Assembly (NCBI GenBank): GCA_947476745.1
Contig: CANJRG010000001.1
Span: 310,001 to 374,000 of the forward strand
Length of the DNA stretch: 64,000 nucleotides
DNA from: Acidimicrobiia bacterium
Lineage (GTDB): Bacteria; Actinomycetota; Acidimicrobiia; Acidimicrobiales; CAIXPF01
Direction of reading: 5' to 3'
Of this stretch, positions 42,506-50,685 are shown piece by piece. The translations under genes and the position numbers were made by a program. How positions within the stretch are numbered: the first letter of the stretch is position 1; each line of letters begins with the position of its first letter. The notes under the pieces were generated by a model. It was not told the origin of the DNA and ran no database searches. It saw only the letters and a program-made list of their open reading frames with translations.

Positions 42506-43716
42506 ACCTGCTCACCCGCCAACCGACCCGGACCACGCTGACCATCGGCGGGGTACGCGCCGTCGTCGACGGACGCCTCCTCGACGATGCCCGGGTCACC
42601 GTGGAGAATGGCATCATCATCGAGATCGCCAGCGGCACCCGGCTCGGCGCCGATACCGTCGACGGCCGCGGCGCGTTCCTGCTCCCCGGTCTCATCGACA
42701 CCCATACCGACGGGTTCGAACGCGAACGCCAGCCCCGCCAGACCGCCACGCTGGACACCGTCTTTGCGCTGCGCTCCTTCGAGGCCCGCCTCGCCGGGGC
42801 CGGCATCACCACGGCGTTCCACGGGGTGGGCTTCGACGACCGGGCCGACCACTTCCGTTCTCTCGAGGCCGCCGCCGAGCTATGGCAGGCCATCACCGAC
42901 CGCCGTCGAGCGGGCAGGGCGCCGGTGGACCACCGCGTGCTCTACCGCCTCGAGGCCCGTACCATCGACGGCTTCGAGGCCATGCGGGCCTGCCTGGACC
43001 GCGAGGACGCCGACGGGCCCCGCCCGCTGGTCTCCTTCGAGGATCACACCCCCGGCCAGGGTCAGTACCGCGACGTCCAGCGCTACGTCGAGGCCATGTC
43101 CGACGACGAGATCATCACCGCGACGTCGCGTGAGGAACGGGTGGCGCAGATCGTCGCCGCCGCCGAGTCGACCCGCGAGCTCGCCGAGCGCAACCGGGAA
43201 CGGGTCGGTGAACTGACCCTCGCCGGCACCGTCACCGCCCTGGCCCACGACGTCGAGGACGCCGAGGGCATCACCCACGCATCGGACTGGGGGGCCGCCA
43301 TCGCCGAGTTCCCGCTGACCGTCGAGGCGGCCCGCCGGGCCCGTGAGCTGGCCATGCCCGTCGTCAGCGGCGGCCCGAACGCCCTGCGGGGGCTATCGCA
43401 CTCCGGCAACGTCGCCGCCCGCGATCTCATCACCGCCGGGCTGTGCACGGTCCTGGCGAGCGACTACCTGCCCACCTCGCTGCTCGCGTCGGTGTGGCTG
43501 CTCACCCGCAGCCACATACTGAGCCTGCCGCAGGCGGTCCAGCTGGTCACCAGCGGCCCGGCCGCTGCGGTCGGGCTCGACGATCGCGGCGTCATCGAGG
43601 TCGGCCGGCGTGCCGATCTCATCCTCGTCGTCGACGACTACCCGTGGCCCCGGGTCGTGGCCGTGCACAGCGCCGGCTGCAACGACCCGGCCTTCACCGA
43701 TCTGAGCGCGGCATGA
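42502..43716 (+). CDS. phnM: PhnM, alkylphosphonate ribose triphosphate diphosphatase
   Basis: A 404-residue amidohydrolase-family enzyme. LLPGLIDTHTDGFERERQPRQ has the metal-binding HxD variant HTD typical of PhnM; SFEDHTPGQGQYRDVQRY, THASDWGAAIAEFPLTVEAA and MPVVSGGPNALRGLSHSGNVAARDL are family segments, with LASDYLP the late Asp. It removes pyrophosphate from alkylphosphonate ribose triphosphate to give the 5-phosphate, the PhnJ substrate. It overlaps phnL and the HD gene by four bases each. Confidence 0.94.
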   Translation: MNLLTRQPTRTTLTIGGVRAVVDGRLLDDARVTVENGIIIEIASGTRLGADTVDGRGAFLLPGLIDTHTDGFERERQPRQTATLDTVFALRSFEARLAGAGITTAFHGVGFDDRADHFRSLEAAAELWQAITDRRRAGRAPVDHRVLYRLEARTIDGFEAMRACLDREDADGPRPLVSFEDHTPGQGQYRDVQRYVEAMSDDEIITATSREERVAQIVAAAESTRELAERNRERVGELTLAGTVTALAHDVEDAEGITHASDWGAAIAEFPLTVEAARRARELAMPVVSGGPNALRGLSHSGNVAARDLITAGLCTVLASDYLPTSLLASVWLLTRSHILSLPQAVQLVTSGPAAAVGLDDRGVIEVGRRADLILVVDDYPWPRVVAVHSAGCNDPAFTDLSAA

Positions 43717-44294
43717 GCACCTCTACCGCCCCCGGTGGCGTCCGGGACATCGACCTGCTGCTCGCCCTGTTCGAGCGTCCCGCAGCACAGCGGGTCTACA
43801 CCGAGTCCGTGACCCAGGCCGAGCACGCCATGCAGTGCGCGAGGCTCGCCGAGGCAGCCCACGCCGACGATGCCCTCATCGCTGCGGCGCTGCTGCACGA
43901 CATCGGTCACCTCCTCACCATCGAGGAGACCGAGATGGCAACCCCACCAGGCACCGATCGGCACCACGAAGCGGTCGGTGCGGCCTACCTCGGCCGCTGG
44001 TTCCACAGCGAGGTCACCCGCCCCGTCGCCCTGCACGTCGCCGCCAAGCGGTACCTCTGCGGCACCGATGCCCGGTACGGCGCCAACCTGTCACCGGCCT
44101 CGGTGCACAGCCTGCAGTTGCAGGGTGGCCCAATGAGCCGCCAGCAGTGCAATGCCTTCCGCTCTGCCCGCGGCTGGGTGTCCGCGATCGAGCTGCGCTG
44201 CTGGGACGACAAGGCCAAGCGCCCCGGTGCCACGACGCTGGACTTCGAACGCTACCGACCACTCCTCGTCGGTCTGCTGAGCCGCCGCCGCTGA
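43713..44294 (+). CDS. PhnZ-like HD-domain protein of phosphonate operons
   Basis: A 193-residue HD-domain protein. The metal-ligand pattern is SVTQAEHAMQCARLAE, LLHDIGHLL, DRHHEAVGAAYLG and VALHVAAKRYLC, with a later Asp in WDDKAKRPG. This is the HD group associated with phosphonate degradation, which includes the mixed-valence diiron oxygenase PhnZ that cleaves 2-amino-1-hydroxyethylphosphonate after PhnY acts. The 2OG partner PhnY is not adjacent; the distant oxygenase at 15528 is IPNS-like and not an obvious match. It starts inside the phnM stop (ATGA). An oxygenase role is inferred. Confidence 0.8.
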   Translation: MSTSTAPGGVRDIDLLLALFERPAAQRVYTESVTQAEHAMQCARLAEAAHADDALIAAALLHDIGHLLTIEETEMATPPGTDRHHEAVGAAYLGRWFHSEVTRPVALHVAAKRYLCGTDARYGANLSPASVHSLQLQGGPMSRQQCNAFRSARGWVSAIELRCWDDKAKRPGATTLDFERYRPLLVGLLSRRR

Positions 44295-44313
44295 TCCCCA
44301 CACCGGCGGCGTT

Positions 44314-44360
44314 GCCGGCCCGGTCCGCTCCCCCACCTCCCCCCGGTGGAGCGGACCGGG
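44314..44360. terminator. bidirectional terminator between convergent phn operons
   Basis: A perfect 15-bp stem (GGCCCGGTCCGCTCC at 44314-44328 with its complement at 44346-44360) and a 17-base C-rich loop lie 19 bp after the HD gene and 110 bp after the regulator gene of the opposite strand. Confidence 0.85.
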
Positions 44361-44382
44361 CCTGCTCGCGTCCGGCCTTGTG

Positions 44383-44414
44383 CCCGTTGGTCCCGCCGTC
44401 CGTTGGTCCCGCCG
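44383..44414. repeat. 16-bp perfect tandem duplication
   Basis: CGTTGGTCCCGCCGTC occurs at 44383-44398 and again at 44399-44414, between the terminator and the PhnF-like gene. I see no other function. Confidence 0.85.
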
Positions 44415-44470
44415 TCAGCTAGCCCGGCCGCCAGCGGGTCGAGCAGTGCGCCGATCGGGCAGTCAGGTCT

Positions 44471-45205
44471 TCAGTCCGTCAGGTCGCTGACCAACAGCCG
44501 GAACACGTCGGCCCGCATCCATGCGGTCGACAGCTCCAGCGGTGCGCCCGCGTCGAGGCCGTTCACCGACTGCACCCACCACGCCGGCTCGAGGCGGGCC
44601 CGGCCGAACAGCACCGCGACCTCCTCCGGTGGGTACTCGAGCGCCACGCGGAACGTGTGACGGCGATACGGCCCACCACCACCGCCCTCCTCGACCAGGG
44701 CCGCAAGGCTGCCCGACTCGAACAGCCGGGCGACGAGATCCTCCACCGGTGGCGGCCACAACCACGAGCTGCCGACCACGACGACCTCGTCGCCCAGCGT
44801 CCGCTCGCGTCGCAGTCGCGTCAGCGGCGTGCCGGCCTCGAGACCCAGCGCCTCGCAGGCCTCGGCCGGCGACGCGAGGTCTTCCTCGACCGAACGCACC
44901 AGGGAGCGAAAGACCATACCCGGTCGTATGCTGCCGGACCGTTCGACGCCGTCGCTGAGCGACGCATGCACCCGGCGATCGATGCGATAGGGGATCCGCC
45001 GGGTCACCAGGCGGTTCGACCCGGGCACCAACTCCACGGCATGACGCTCGAGTAGCAACTCGAGGCCGGCCGCCGCGGCGAACAGGTCGAAGCCGCACAG
45101 CCGGGCCAGCTCGTCGAGAGGGGGAACCGGCGTGCCCGGCTGTGCGGCACCGATCAGCACCGCCAGTGCGGCATCGTGCGGGAGCCCACCAAAGGCCGCG
45201 GCCAC
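44471..45205 (-). CDS. PhnF-like GntR/HutC-family regulator
   Basis: A 244-residue protein. The N-terminal winged helix (about 12-72) is divergent (PPLDELARLCGFDLFAAAAGLELLLERHAVELVPG), but keeps the GntR pattern. The UTRA ligand-binding domain (about 90-240) has RSLVRSVEEDLASPAEACEALGLEAGTPLTRLRRERTLGDEVV and ends PLELSTAWMRADVFRLLV. PhnF-type regulators repress phosphonate or phosphate-uptake genes. It is the last gene of the phnDCE operon, one base after phnE, so it probably regulates this operon or the phnG-M one. Confidence 0.82.
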   Translation of the reverse strand: MAAAFGGLPHDAALAVLIGAAQPGTPVPPLDELARLCGFDLFAAAAGLELLLERHAVELVPGSNRLVTRRIPYRIDRRVHASLSDGVERSGSIRPGMVFRSLVRSVEEDLASPAEACEALGLEAGTPLTRLRRERTLGDEVVVVGSSWLWPPPVEDLVARLFESGSLAALVEEGGGGGPYRRHTFRVALEYPPEEVAVLFGRARLEPAWWVQSVNGLDAGAPLELSTAWMRADVFRLLVSDLTD

Positions 45206-45206
45206 G

Positions 45207-46955
45207 TCAGATCAGCCGCACCCGCAGCCAGTCCGAGAAGCGTTCGATCACGAACACCACGACGAAGATCACCATCAGGATCCCGCCCGTCTCCTCGAAC
45301 CGCTGGGTCTGCAGGTAGTTCGACAGCAGGGCCCCGATCCCACCCGCACCGACGATGCCGAGCACCGCCGAGCTCCGGATGTTGATGTCGAGGATGTACA
45401 ACCCGTTGCCGACCAGCGCCGGCACGAACTGCGGGGTCACGCCGGTGGCGGTGTCCTGCAGCCGGCTCGCCCCCACCGACCGCACCCCGTCGCGTGGGCC
45501 GGACGGGACGTCCTCGATGGCGTCGGCGAAGAGCTTGCCGCCGAACCCGACGACGCCGAGGGCGAGGGCGACGACGCCGGGTACCAGGCCCAGTCCCATC
45601 GCCACCACCAGCACCACCGCCACGATCAGCTCGGGGACCGCCCGAGCCAACACGAGCAGTATCCGGGTCGACTGGTACACCGCACGACTCGGTGCCACAT
45701 TGCGTGCCGCGAAGTAGGAAAGCGGCAAGGCCAGCGCGACACCGATCGTTGCGGCGGCGAACCCGGTGGCGATCGTGTCGAAGAGGGCCTTGCGAACGAA
45801 AGGGTTCCACCAGTCGAATACCGGCGTGTTGGTGTCGAAGTCGAACGGCAGCAGCCGCCGCGCCACGTACCAGACCGACGGCGGCTGGCCCGACTGCGGT
45901 GCGCCGAGCTGCGGTCGCAGGCCGTAGAAGAAGCTGCGGATGCTCACCGCGGTCACCAGGTAGCTGGCATAGAGCAGCCCGGCCGACGCCACCACGAACG
46001 CTGCGAGCCGCTTGCGGTAGGCGTCGAGGGGCGGACGCAGCCGATCCGGGTCGAGCGCGACCGTCCGCAACCGCTTGCGGCCGCTCGTCGCCTCGGCGGC
46101 CAGCAGGGCCTTGCGCACCCGGTTGGACAGCTGGTCCACCAGCAGCACCGCGACCACCGTGGCGCAGACCACCCCGAGTGCCAGATCCCATCTCAGGTTG
46201 CCGGTGTAAAGCACGAACAGCGAGCCGACGCCACCGGCACCGACGAGGCCCAGCACCGTCGAGGCCCGGAAATTGATGTCGAGGCGGAACAGGATCGTTC
46301 CGAGGAACGACGGCACCACCTGCGGGAACACCCCGGTCGACATCTGCTGCAACCAGCTGCCACCCTGCGCGGCGATGGCCTCGCGGGGCCCGGGATCGGA
46401 CTGCTCGATGGCATCCGCCATCAACTTGCCGATCATGCCGATGGCATGGAACCCGATGGCCAGAATGCCCGGCAACGGTCCGATCCGGTACACCCGCACG
46501 AACACGAAGGCGAAGATCACGTCGGGCACCGTGCGGGAGAAGGCGATCAGGCCCCGCGCCATGAGGCGCACCACCGGGTGCGGGGTGGTGTTACGGGCCG
46601 CAAGGAACGCCAGCGGAACGCTGCACACGGTGGCCAGGAACGTTCCGGCCACCGCAATGAAGAAGGTCTCCATCACCTTCTCGAACAACAGCCCGGGCTG
46701 GGTCACCCGGGGCGGCAGAGCTCCCGGGCGCAGCGACGTGCCGAACAGGAAGTTCGCCACCTTGGTCCGGCTCTCCTGGCCGAACACGGTGGCCAGGTCC
46801 CAGATACCCGTCCGCCAGATGGCCCAGCCGGCCAGCACCGCCAGCACGAGGGCAGAGGCCGCCAACTCCCTGCGACGGCGATCCCACGGTGGCCGCAGCG
46901 CCACCTGCTCGGGAGCGCCCGGCACCCGCAGACGCGAAGGCTCGATCACAGTCAT
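45207..46955 (-). CDS. phnE: PhnE, phosphonate ABC permease with two fused PhnE units
   Basis: A 582-residue protein that is two PhnE-like permease domains in tandem. The first (about 85-285) has the EAA loop region QSDPGPREAIAAQGGSWLQQMSTGVFPQVVPSFLGTILFRLDINFRASTVLGLVGAGGVG; the second (about 370-580) has DVPSGPRDGVRSVGASRLQDTATGVTPQFVPALVGNGLYILDINIRSSAVLGIVGAGGIG. One polypeptide can thus supply both halves of the membrane channel. It works with PhnC and PhnD. Overlaps phnC by four bases. Confidence 0.93.
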   Translation of the reverse strand: MTVIEPSRLRVPGAPEQVALRPPWDRRRRELAASALVLAVLAGWAIWRTGIWDLATVFGQESRTKVANFLFGTSLRPGALPPRVTQPGLLFEKVMETFFIAVAGTFLATVCSVPLAFLAARNTTPHPVVRLMARGLIAFSRTVPDVIFAFVFVRVYRIGPLPGILAIGFHAIGMIGKLMADAIEQSDPGPREAIAAQGGSWLQQMSTGVFPQVVPSFLGTILFRLDINFRASTVLGLVGAGGVGSLFVLYTGNLRWDLALGVVCATVVAVLLVDQLSNRVRKALLAAEATSGRKRLRTVALDPDRLRPPLDAYRKRLAAFVVASAGLLYASYLVTAVSIRSFFYGLRPQLGAPQSGQPPSVWYVARRLLPFDFDTNTPVFDWWNPFVRKALFDTIATGFAAATIGVALALPLSYFAARNVAPSRAVYQSTRILLVLARAVPELIVAVVLVVAMGLGLVPGVVALALGVVGFGGKLFADAIEDVPSGPRDGVRSVGASRLQDTATGVTPQFVPALVGNGLYILDINIRSSAVLGIVGAGGIGALLSNYLQTQRFEETGGILMVIFVVVFVIERFSDWLRVRLI

Positions 46956-47749
46956 GCCGATACCGCCCGGTATTCCGCTCGCTTCTCGCCGTCGGGATCG
47001 AGCCGGGTGTACACCTTCATGACCTCTTCGGTGCTGAGGCCTGCGGCGTCGCGGTCGAGCACCACCTTGCCGTCACGCAGGCCCACCATCCGTTGGGCCC
47101 AGCCGAGGGCCAGCTCGACCTGGTGCAAGGAGGTCACCACCGTGAGTCGATCTTCGGAGGTGACCCGGAACAGCACCTCCATCACCTGACCGGAGATTTC
47201 CGGGTCGAGCGAGGCCACCGGCTCGTCCGCGAGCACGATCTTCGGTTGTTGCATCAGGGTCCGGGCGATGGCCACGCGTTGCTGCTGGCCGCCCGAGAGG
47301 GTGTCGGTGCGCTGAAAGGCCCGGTCGGCGAGCCCGACACGGTCGAGCTGCTCCCAGGCCTGGCGCCGCAGCGACTGCGAATAGGTCATCACCCCGTAGC
47401 GGGGACCCCGCAGCCGCCCCAGCGCACCGGAGAGAACGTTCTCCAGTGCACTGAGGCGACCCACGATGTTGAACTGCTGGAACACGAACCCGACATCGCG
47501 TCGCACCCGGCGCAGCTCGGATCGTCCGGCACGGCCGAGATCGCAGCCGAGCACCTCGACCTGCCCGCTGGTCGGCTCGTGCAGCCGGTTCAGGTGACGC
47601 AACAGCGTCGACTTCCCCGAACCCGACAGGCCGATGATGACCAGGAGCTGCCCGGCAGGCACCTCGAAGCTGACGTCGTCGAGGGCGACGACGCGCCCCC
47701 CGTCGAACTCCTTGCGGAGCTTGGTGATGCGGATCGCGGGTTCGTTCAT
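46952..47749 (-). CDS. phnC: PhnC, phosphonate ABC transporter ATPase
   Basis: A 265-residue ABC ATPase. Walker A is GLSGSGKSTLLRHLNRLHEPTSG, the Q-loop GFVFQQFNIVGRLSALENVLSGALGRL is typical of PhnC, the signature is [18 protein letters not shown], Walker B KIVLADEPVASLDP and the switch His is in VVTSLHQVELAL. It energises import through PhnE of phosphonates delivered by PhnD. The start ATG 47749 is 89 bp after phnD. Confidence 0.94.
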   Translation of the reverse strand: MNEPAIRITKLRKEFDGGRVVALDDVSFEVPAGQLLVIIGLSGSGKSTLLRHLNRLHEPTSGQVEVLGCDLGRAGRSELRRVRRDVGFVFQQFNIVGRLSALENVLSGALGRLRGPRYGVMTYSQSLRRQAWEQLDRVGLADRAFQRTDTLSGGQQQRVAIARTLMQQPKIVLADEPVASLDPEISGQVMEVLFRVTSEDRLTVVTSLHQVELALGWAQRMVGLRDGKVVLDRDAAGLSTEEVMKVYTRLDPDGEKRAEYRAVSA

Positions 47750-47838
47750 GGCCGTTTTCCTGTCGGGCTCGTCGTCGGGGACCGGTTGTCGGGGAGTCAG
47801 GGAATCGAGATCAGGCCATCGCGGTCAGGAAGAGCCGA

Positions 47839-48906
47839 TCAGGTGAGCTTGCACTTGGCGGACTTGGTCTGCTCGCACACCTTGCGCACGCCGTCGTAGA
47901 GGCTGTCCTTCACTGCGGTGTACTTGGTGGCGTCCTCGTCGCCGATGTTGCACTTGTCCTTGCTCGGGCAGTAGCCCCTCAAGACGTAGGTGTCGACGTT
48001 GATCTTCTCCATGAACACCTTGGTGATGGCGTCCTGGAGCGTCTGGGGCAGCTTCTTCTGCAACGCCACCGGACCGTTCGGGATCGCCGGGCTCTTCCAG
48101 ACGATCTTCACGTCGGCCTTCTCCGGGTTGATCGTCTCCTTCTCGACGGTGTCGACCACGCCCTTGATGTCGCCCTTCTGGATCAACTGCGACGTGAGCA
48201 TGGTGTCGAAGACGAAGCCGGCCTCACAGGTACCGTTGGCGACGGAGATCGCCGAGGCGTCATGTCCGCCGGCGAAGGTGCCCTTCACCCCGGTCTCGGG
48301 GTTGATGCCCACCTCGAGCAGCCCGGCCGAGGGGAACAGGTAGCCCGACGTCGAGGCGGCGTCGACATAGCACACCTTCTTGCCGGCGAAGTCCTTGAGC
48401 GACTTGATCGAGTCGTTCTTCGCCCCGGTGATGCCGTAGGAACGATAGGAAGGCTCCTTGCCCTCCTTGGTGGCAATACCGACGGGTACGATCTGCGCGC
48501 CGTTTCCGGTGGCGATGACGTACGCGAATGGACCGAACTGTGCGATCTCCACGTTCCCAGCGATCATCGCCTCGATGACGGCGCTGTAGTTCGTGGCGAA
48601 GGTGAACTCCACCGGGATACCGAGTTCCTTCGAGAGGATCTCGGTCATCGGCTGGTAGCGCTCGACCTGCGCCTTCTGCTCGGAGCTGGGAACAGCCACG
48701 AAACGGAGCTTCTTCGGCCAGTCCTTCTTCGGATCGGCGGTCGTGCTCGGCGCAGCGGCTTCTTTCGCCGCGATGGCGGAGGTCGCCGGTGCGCCGGCGT
48801 TCTCGCTGCTGGCGTTGTCGTCGCTCCCGCACGCAACGGCGACCAGCGCCAGCGCCAGCGCCAGCGCCGCTGCGACGGCCAAACGGCTTGAACGTTTCCG
48901 GGGCAT
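47839..48906 (-). CDS. phnD: PhnD, phosphonate-binding lipoprotein
   Basis: A 355-residue substrate-binding protein of the PhnD type. The lipoprotein signal peptide ends at the lipobox VAVACGS (Cys about residue 27), followed by a disordered linker to about residue 60. The binding domain has LRFVAVPSSEQKAQVERYQPMTEILSKELGIPVEF, NYSAVIEAMIAGNVEIAQFGPFAYVIA and KVCYVDAASTSGYLFPSAGL. Four additional Cys near the C-terminus could form disulfides. ATG 48906 has GGAG five bases upstream; ATG 48918 would add four residues. It heads phnD-phnC-phnE-regulator. Confidence 0.93.
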   Translation of the reverse strand: MPRKRSSRLAVAAALALALALVAVACGSDDNASSENAGAPATSAIAAKEAAAPSTTADPKKDWPKKLRFVAVPSSEQKAQVERYQPMTEILSKELGIPVEFTFATNYSAVIEAMIAGNVEIAQFGPFAYVIATGNGAQIVPVGIATKEGKEPSYRSYGITGAKNDSIKSLKDFAGKKVCYVDAASTSGYLFPSAGLLEVGINPETGVKGTFAGGHDASAISVANGTCEAGFVFDTMLTSQLIQKGDIKGVVDTVEKETINPEKADVKIVWKSPAIPNGPVALQKKLPQTLQDAITKVFMEKINVDTYVLRGYCPSKDKCNIGDEDATKYTAVKDSLYDGVRKVCEQTKSAKCKLT

Positions 48907-48919
48907 CTGTATCTCCATG

Positions 48920-48958
48920 TTCGTCTGTTCGGTTCGTCTGTTCGGTTCGTCTGTTCGG
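48920..48958 (-). repeat. three 13-bp tandem repeats in the phnD leader
   Basis: Three perfect copies of TTCGTCTGTTCGG (plus-strand form) lie directly before phnD, 14-52 bases from its start and after the probable -10 element, so they would be in the leader mRNA. Their role is unknown. Confidence 0.85.
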
Positions 48959-48980
48959 TCTGCTCGATCGAACGGGCGGG

Positions 48981-49046
48981 AACCTAAGCGGCCCGGGCGA
49001 AGGCCCGACGACGGCTGTCTGTCCGCAAGGCGAACGACGAGCGAAC
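48981..49046 (-). promoter_or_regulatory. PHO-like promoter of the phnDCE operon
   Basis: On the minus strand GTTCGCTCGTC (49046-49036) and GTTCGCCTTGC (49035-49025) form an 11-bp direct repeat, a G-for-A variant of GTTCACC. The -10-like TAGGTT is at 48986-48981, 39 bp after the box, one repeat unit (11 bp) farther than in pstS and pstC. PhoP-type activation under phosphate shortage is inferred. Confidence 0.5.
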
Positions 49047-49060
49047 CCTTGCCGCCCGAG

Positions 49061-49909
49061 TCAGCGCTGCGCCTCGAGCACCGTGCGCACCACGTCCTCG
49101 GCCAGGGGAACCGACGCCGCGACCACCACGCTCCAGCGCCGGGTGATCTCGGTGGTGAACTCGAGCGAGCGCCCGTGCAGGTCGACCACCGCGCCGCCGG
49201 CCGCCTCCACCAGGACCACCGCCGCCGCCACGTCGACATACCGATGGGTATCACTGCCGGCATCGAGGCTGGCGTCGAGGATGCCCGCCGCCACCCAGGC
49301 CGCCTCCAGCGCGGAGGACCCGAGGACCCTGGTTCGATCGGCGCGGGCCGCTACGGCGAGAAAGCCCCGGCTGTCGGCCTTCGGGCGGATCATGGACACC
49401 AGGGCACCGTCGAGGGTCCGGCGCCCGGTGGTGCGCATCGCTGCGGGCACGCCACGCCGGGCGTGCCACCAGGACCCTCCGTCCAACCAGTACGTCAACG
49501 CCTCGGTGAGCACGCCGTCGAGCGCCAGCGCTGCGGTGAACGCCGCCAGCGGTAGTCCCGCTGCGGCGTTGCCGGTTCCGTCGACGGGATCGACGACCAA
49601 CGTCAGCGCCGAGCCGTGGTCCACGAACCCGCACTCCTCGCTGAGCACGTTCACGCCCAGCGGTTCCACCGCCTCGAGGATCGCGTCCTCGGCCAGCCGG
49701 TCGAGGCGGGAGGTCGGGGTACCGTCCGCGCCATCGCCCACGACCTCGATGAGCGCGTCCCGGCCCCCGTCACGGCGAGCGAGGTGCACCGCCGACACTG
49801 CAGCGAGGGTGGCCGCGCGCAAGACCGGGTGCACCGAGGTCGGCACGTCCGGCAAGTGCTCCGAGGGGTAGAGCGGGGCGGCGGGAACGGGGTCACGTTG
49901 TCGGGCCAT
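49061..49909 (-). CDS. inositol monophosphatase-family protein
   Basis: A 282-residue Mg-dependent phosphatase. The metal motifs are LSEECGFVDHG (acidic pair), LVVDPVDGTGNAAAGLP (DPxDGT) and HRYVDVAAAVVLVEAAGGAV (in place of WDxAA, with Tyr-Val for Trp). It may act on inositol-phosphate, a sugar phosphate or 3'-phosphoadenosine compounds. Its place between phnD and the 2H phosphoesterase gene invites a role on ribose phosphates from C-P lyase, but that is only positional. It shares its 5-prime region with the divergent 2H gene. Confidence 0.82.
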   Translation of the reverse strand: MARQRDPVPAAPLYPSEHLPDVPTSVHPVLRAATLAAVSAVHLARRDGGRDALIEVVGDGADGTPTSRLDRLAEDAILEAVEPLGVNVLSEECGFVDHGSALTLVVDPVDGTGNAAAGLPLAAFTAALALDGVLTEALTYWLDGGSWWHARRGVPAAMRTTGRRTLDGALVSMIRPKADSRGFLAVAARADRTRVLGSSALEAAWVAAGILDASLDAGSDTHRYVDVAAAVVLVEAAGGAVVDLHGRSLEFTTEITRRWSVVVAASVPLAEDVVRTVLEAQR

Positions 49910-49959
49910 TCCCGGAGTTGACCATCGGCTGCCCCCGCCCGGCGACGGTCCGGCCGAGA

Positions 49960-50026
49960 GTTCGCCGAAGTTCCATCAGACGTTCACCCGGCCCGCCCCG
50001 TCGCGCGGGAGACCGTGCGGTATGGT
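49960..50026 (+). promoter_or_regulatory. probable PHO box and -10 of the 2H phosphoesterase gene
   Basis: GTTCGCC (49960), GTTCCAT (49970) and GTTCACC (49982) are spaced 10 and 12 bp, so one helical turn each. The hexamer TATGGT (50021-50026) begins 29 bp after the last unit, nearly the 28 bp seen for pstS and pstC. A transcript would start around 50033-50036, at the ATG itself, so a leaderless mRNA is likely. Confidence 0.5.
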
Positions 50027-50035
50027 CCAACGCTC

Positions 50036-50632
50036 ATGGAGCGTGCTGAGCTGATCCTGTACGCCACGCCGACCGGACGGTTCGCGGACCAGTGCGCCCA
50101 CTTCTTCCGCCAGGCCCACGACCTCGGCCCGACGGAGGCCCAGACCTACCCGCCGCACTGCAGCCTCACCGGTTTCTTCTGGCGTTGCCCACAGGACATC
50201 GATGCGGCCACGGAGCAGCTCGTGGCGGTGCTCGCCGGCCACCACATCGGACCGGACGGCCGGGTGGAGGCCGACGAGGTCGCCATCGGCGACGTGCTGA
50301 CCCAGGGCGACTGGGTCGGTGTCGCGCTGCAGTCGGGCCGCCTCGAACACATCGCCGCCGACTTCGCCGCCGCCCACCGCCACGACCCGGCGACCGGCGA
50401 CGACCCCATCCGCCTCAAGTCGTGGCTCCACCTCAGCCTGGCCTACGGCGAGGTCCTGCCCGCCGGGCCTGCGTCCCCGCCGGCAGTCGAGCCGCTGCCA
50501 TCGCGCGAACCGTACCTGCAGCTCGCCACGACGCTGATCAATCCCACCCTGCGCACCGGCTGGGAGGTCGCCCTGTGGCAGCGACATGCCCACGGCGCGT
50601 GGCAGCGTCTCTCCCCTTCACGCCGGGCGTGA
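50036..50632 (+). CDS. 2H phosphoesterase-superfamily protein, candidate PhnP substitute
   Basis: A 198-residue protein with the two His-x-Ser motifs of the 2H superfamily: His41 in PPHCSLTGFF and His132 in WLHLSLAYGE. 2H enzymes (LigT, cyclic phosphodiesterase) open cyclic phosphates, including ADP-ribose 1''-2''-cyclic phosphate. The phn genes here lack phnP, whose product opens 5-phosphoribosyl 1,2-cyclic phosphate, so this enzyme is a logical replacement. A PHO-like box precedes it. ATG 50036 is chosen for homology and a probable leaderless start; GTG 50015 (GGGAG before it) would add seven residues. Activity is inferred, not shown. Confidence 0.75.
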   Translation: MERAELILYATPTGRFADQCAHFFRQAHDLGPTEAQTYPPHCSLTGFFWRCPQDIDAATEQLVAVLAGHHIGPDGRVEADEVAIGDVLTQGDWVGVALQSGRLEHIAADFAAAHRHDPATGDDPIRLKSWLHLSLAYGEVLPAGPASPPAVEPLPSREPYLQLATTLINPTLRTGWEVALWQRHAHGAWQRLSPSRRA

Positions 50633-50685
50633 TCGGTCGCCCGGCGGCCTCGACCCATACGAACCGCTCTGAAGCTTGGCCCGAC

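Noticed and set aside
44383-44414. A CRISPR array
   Set aside because: The two 16-bp copies are directly adjacent without spacers, and no cas genes are near. The other tandem arrays in the window likewise have no spacers.
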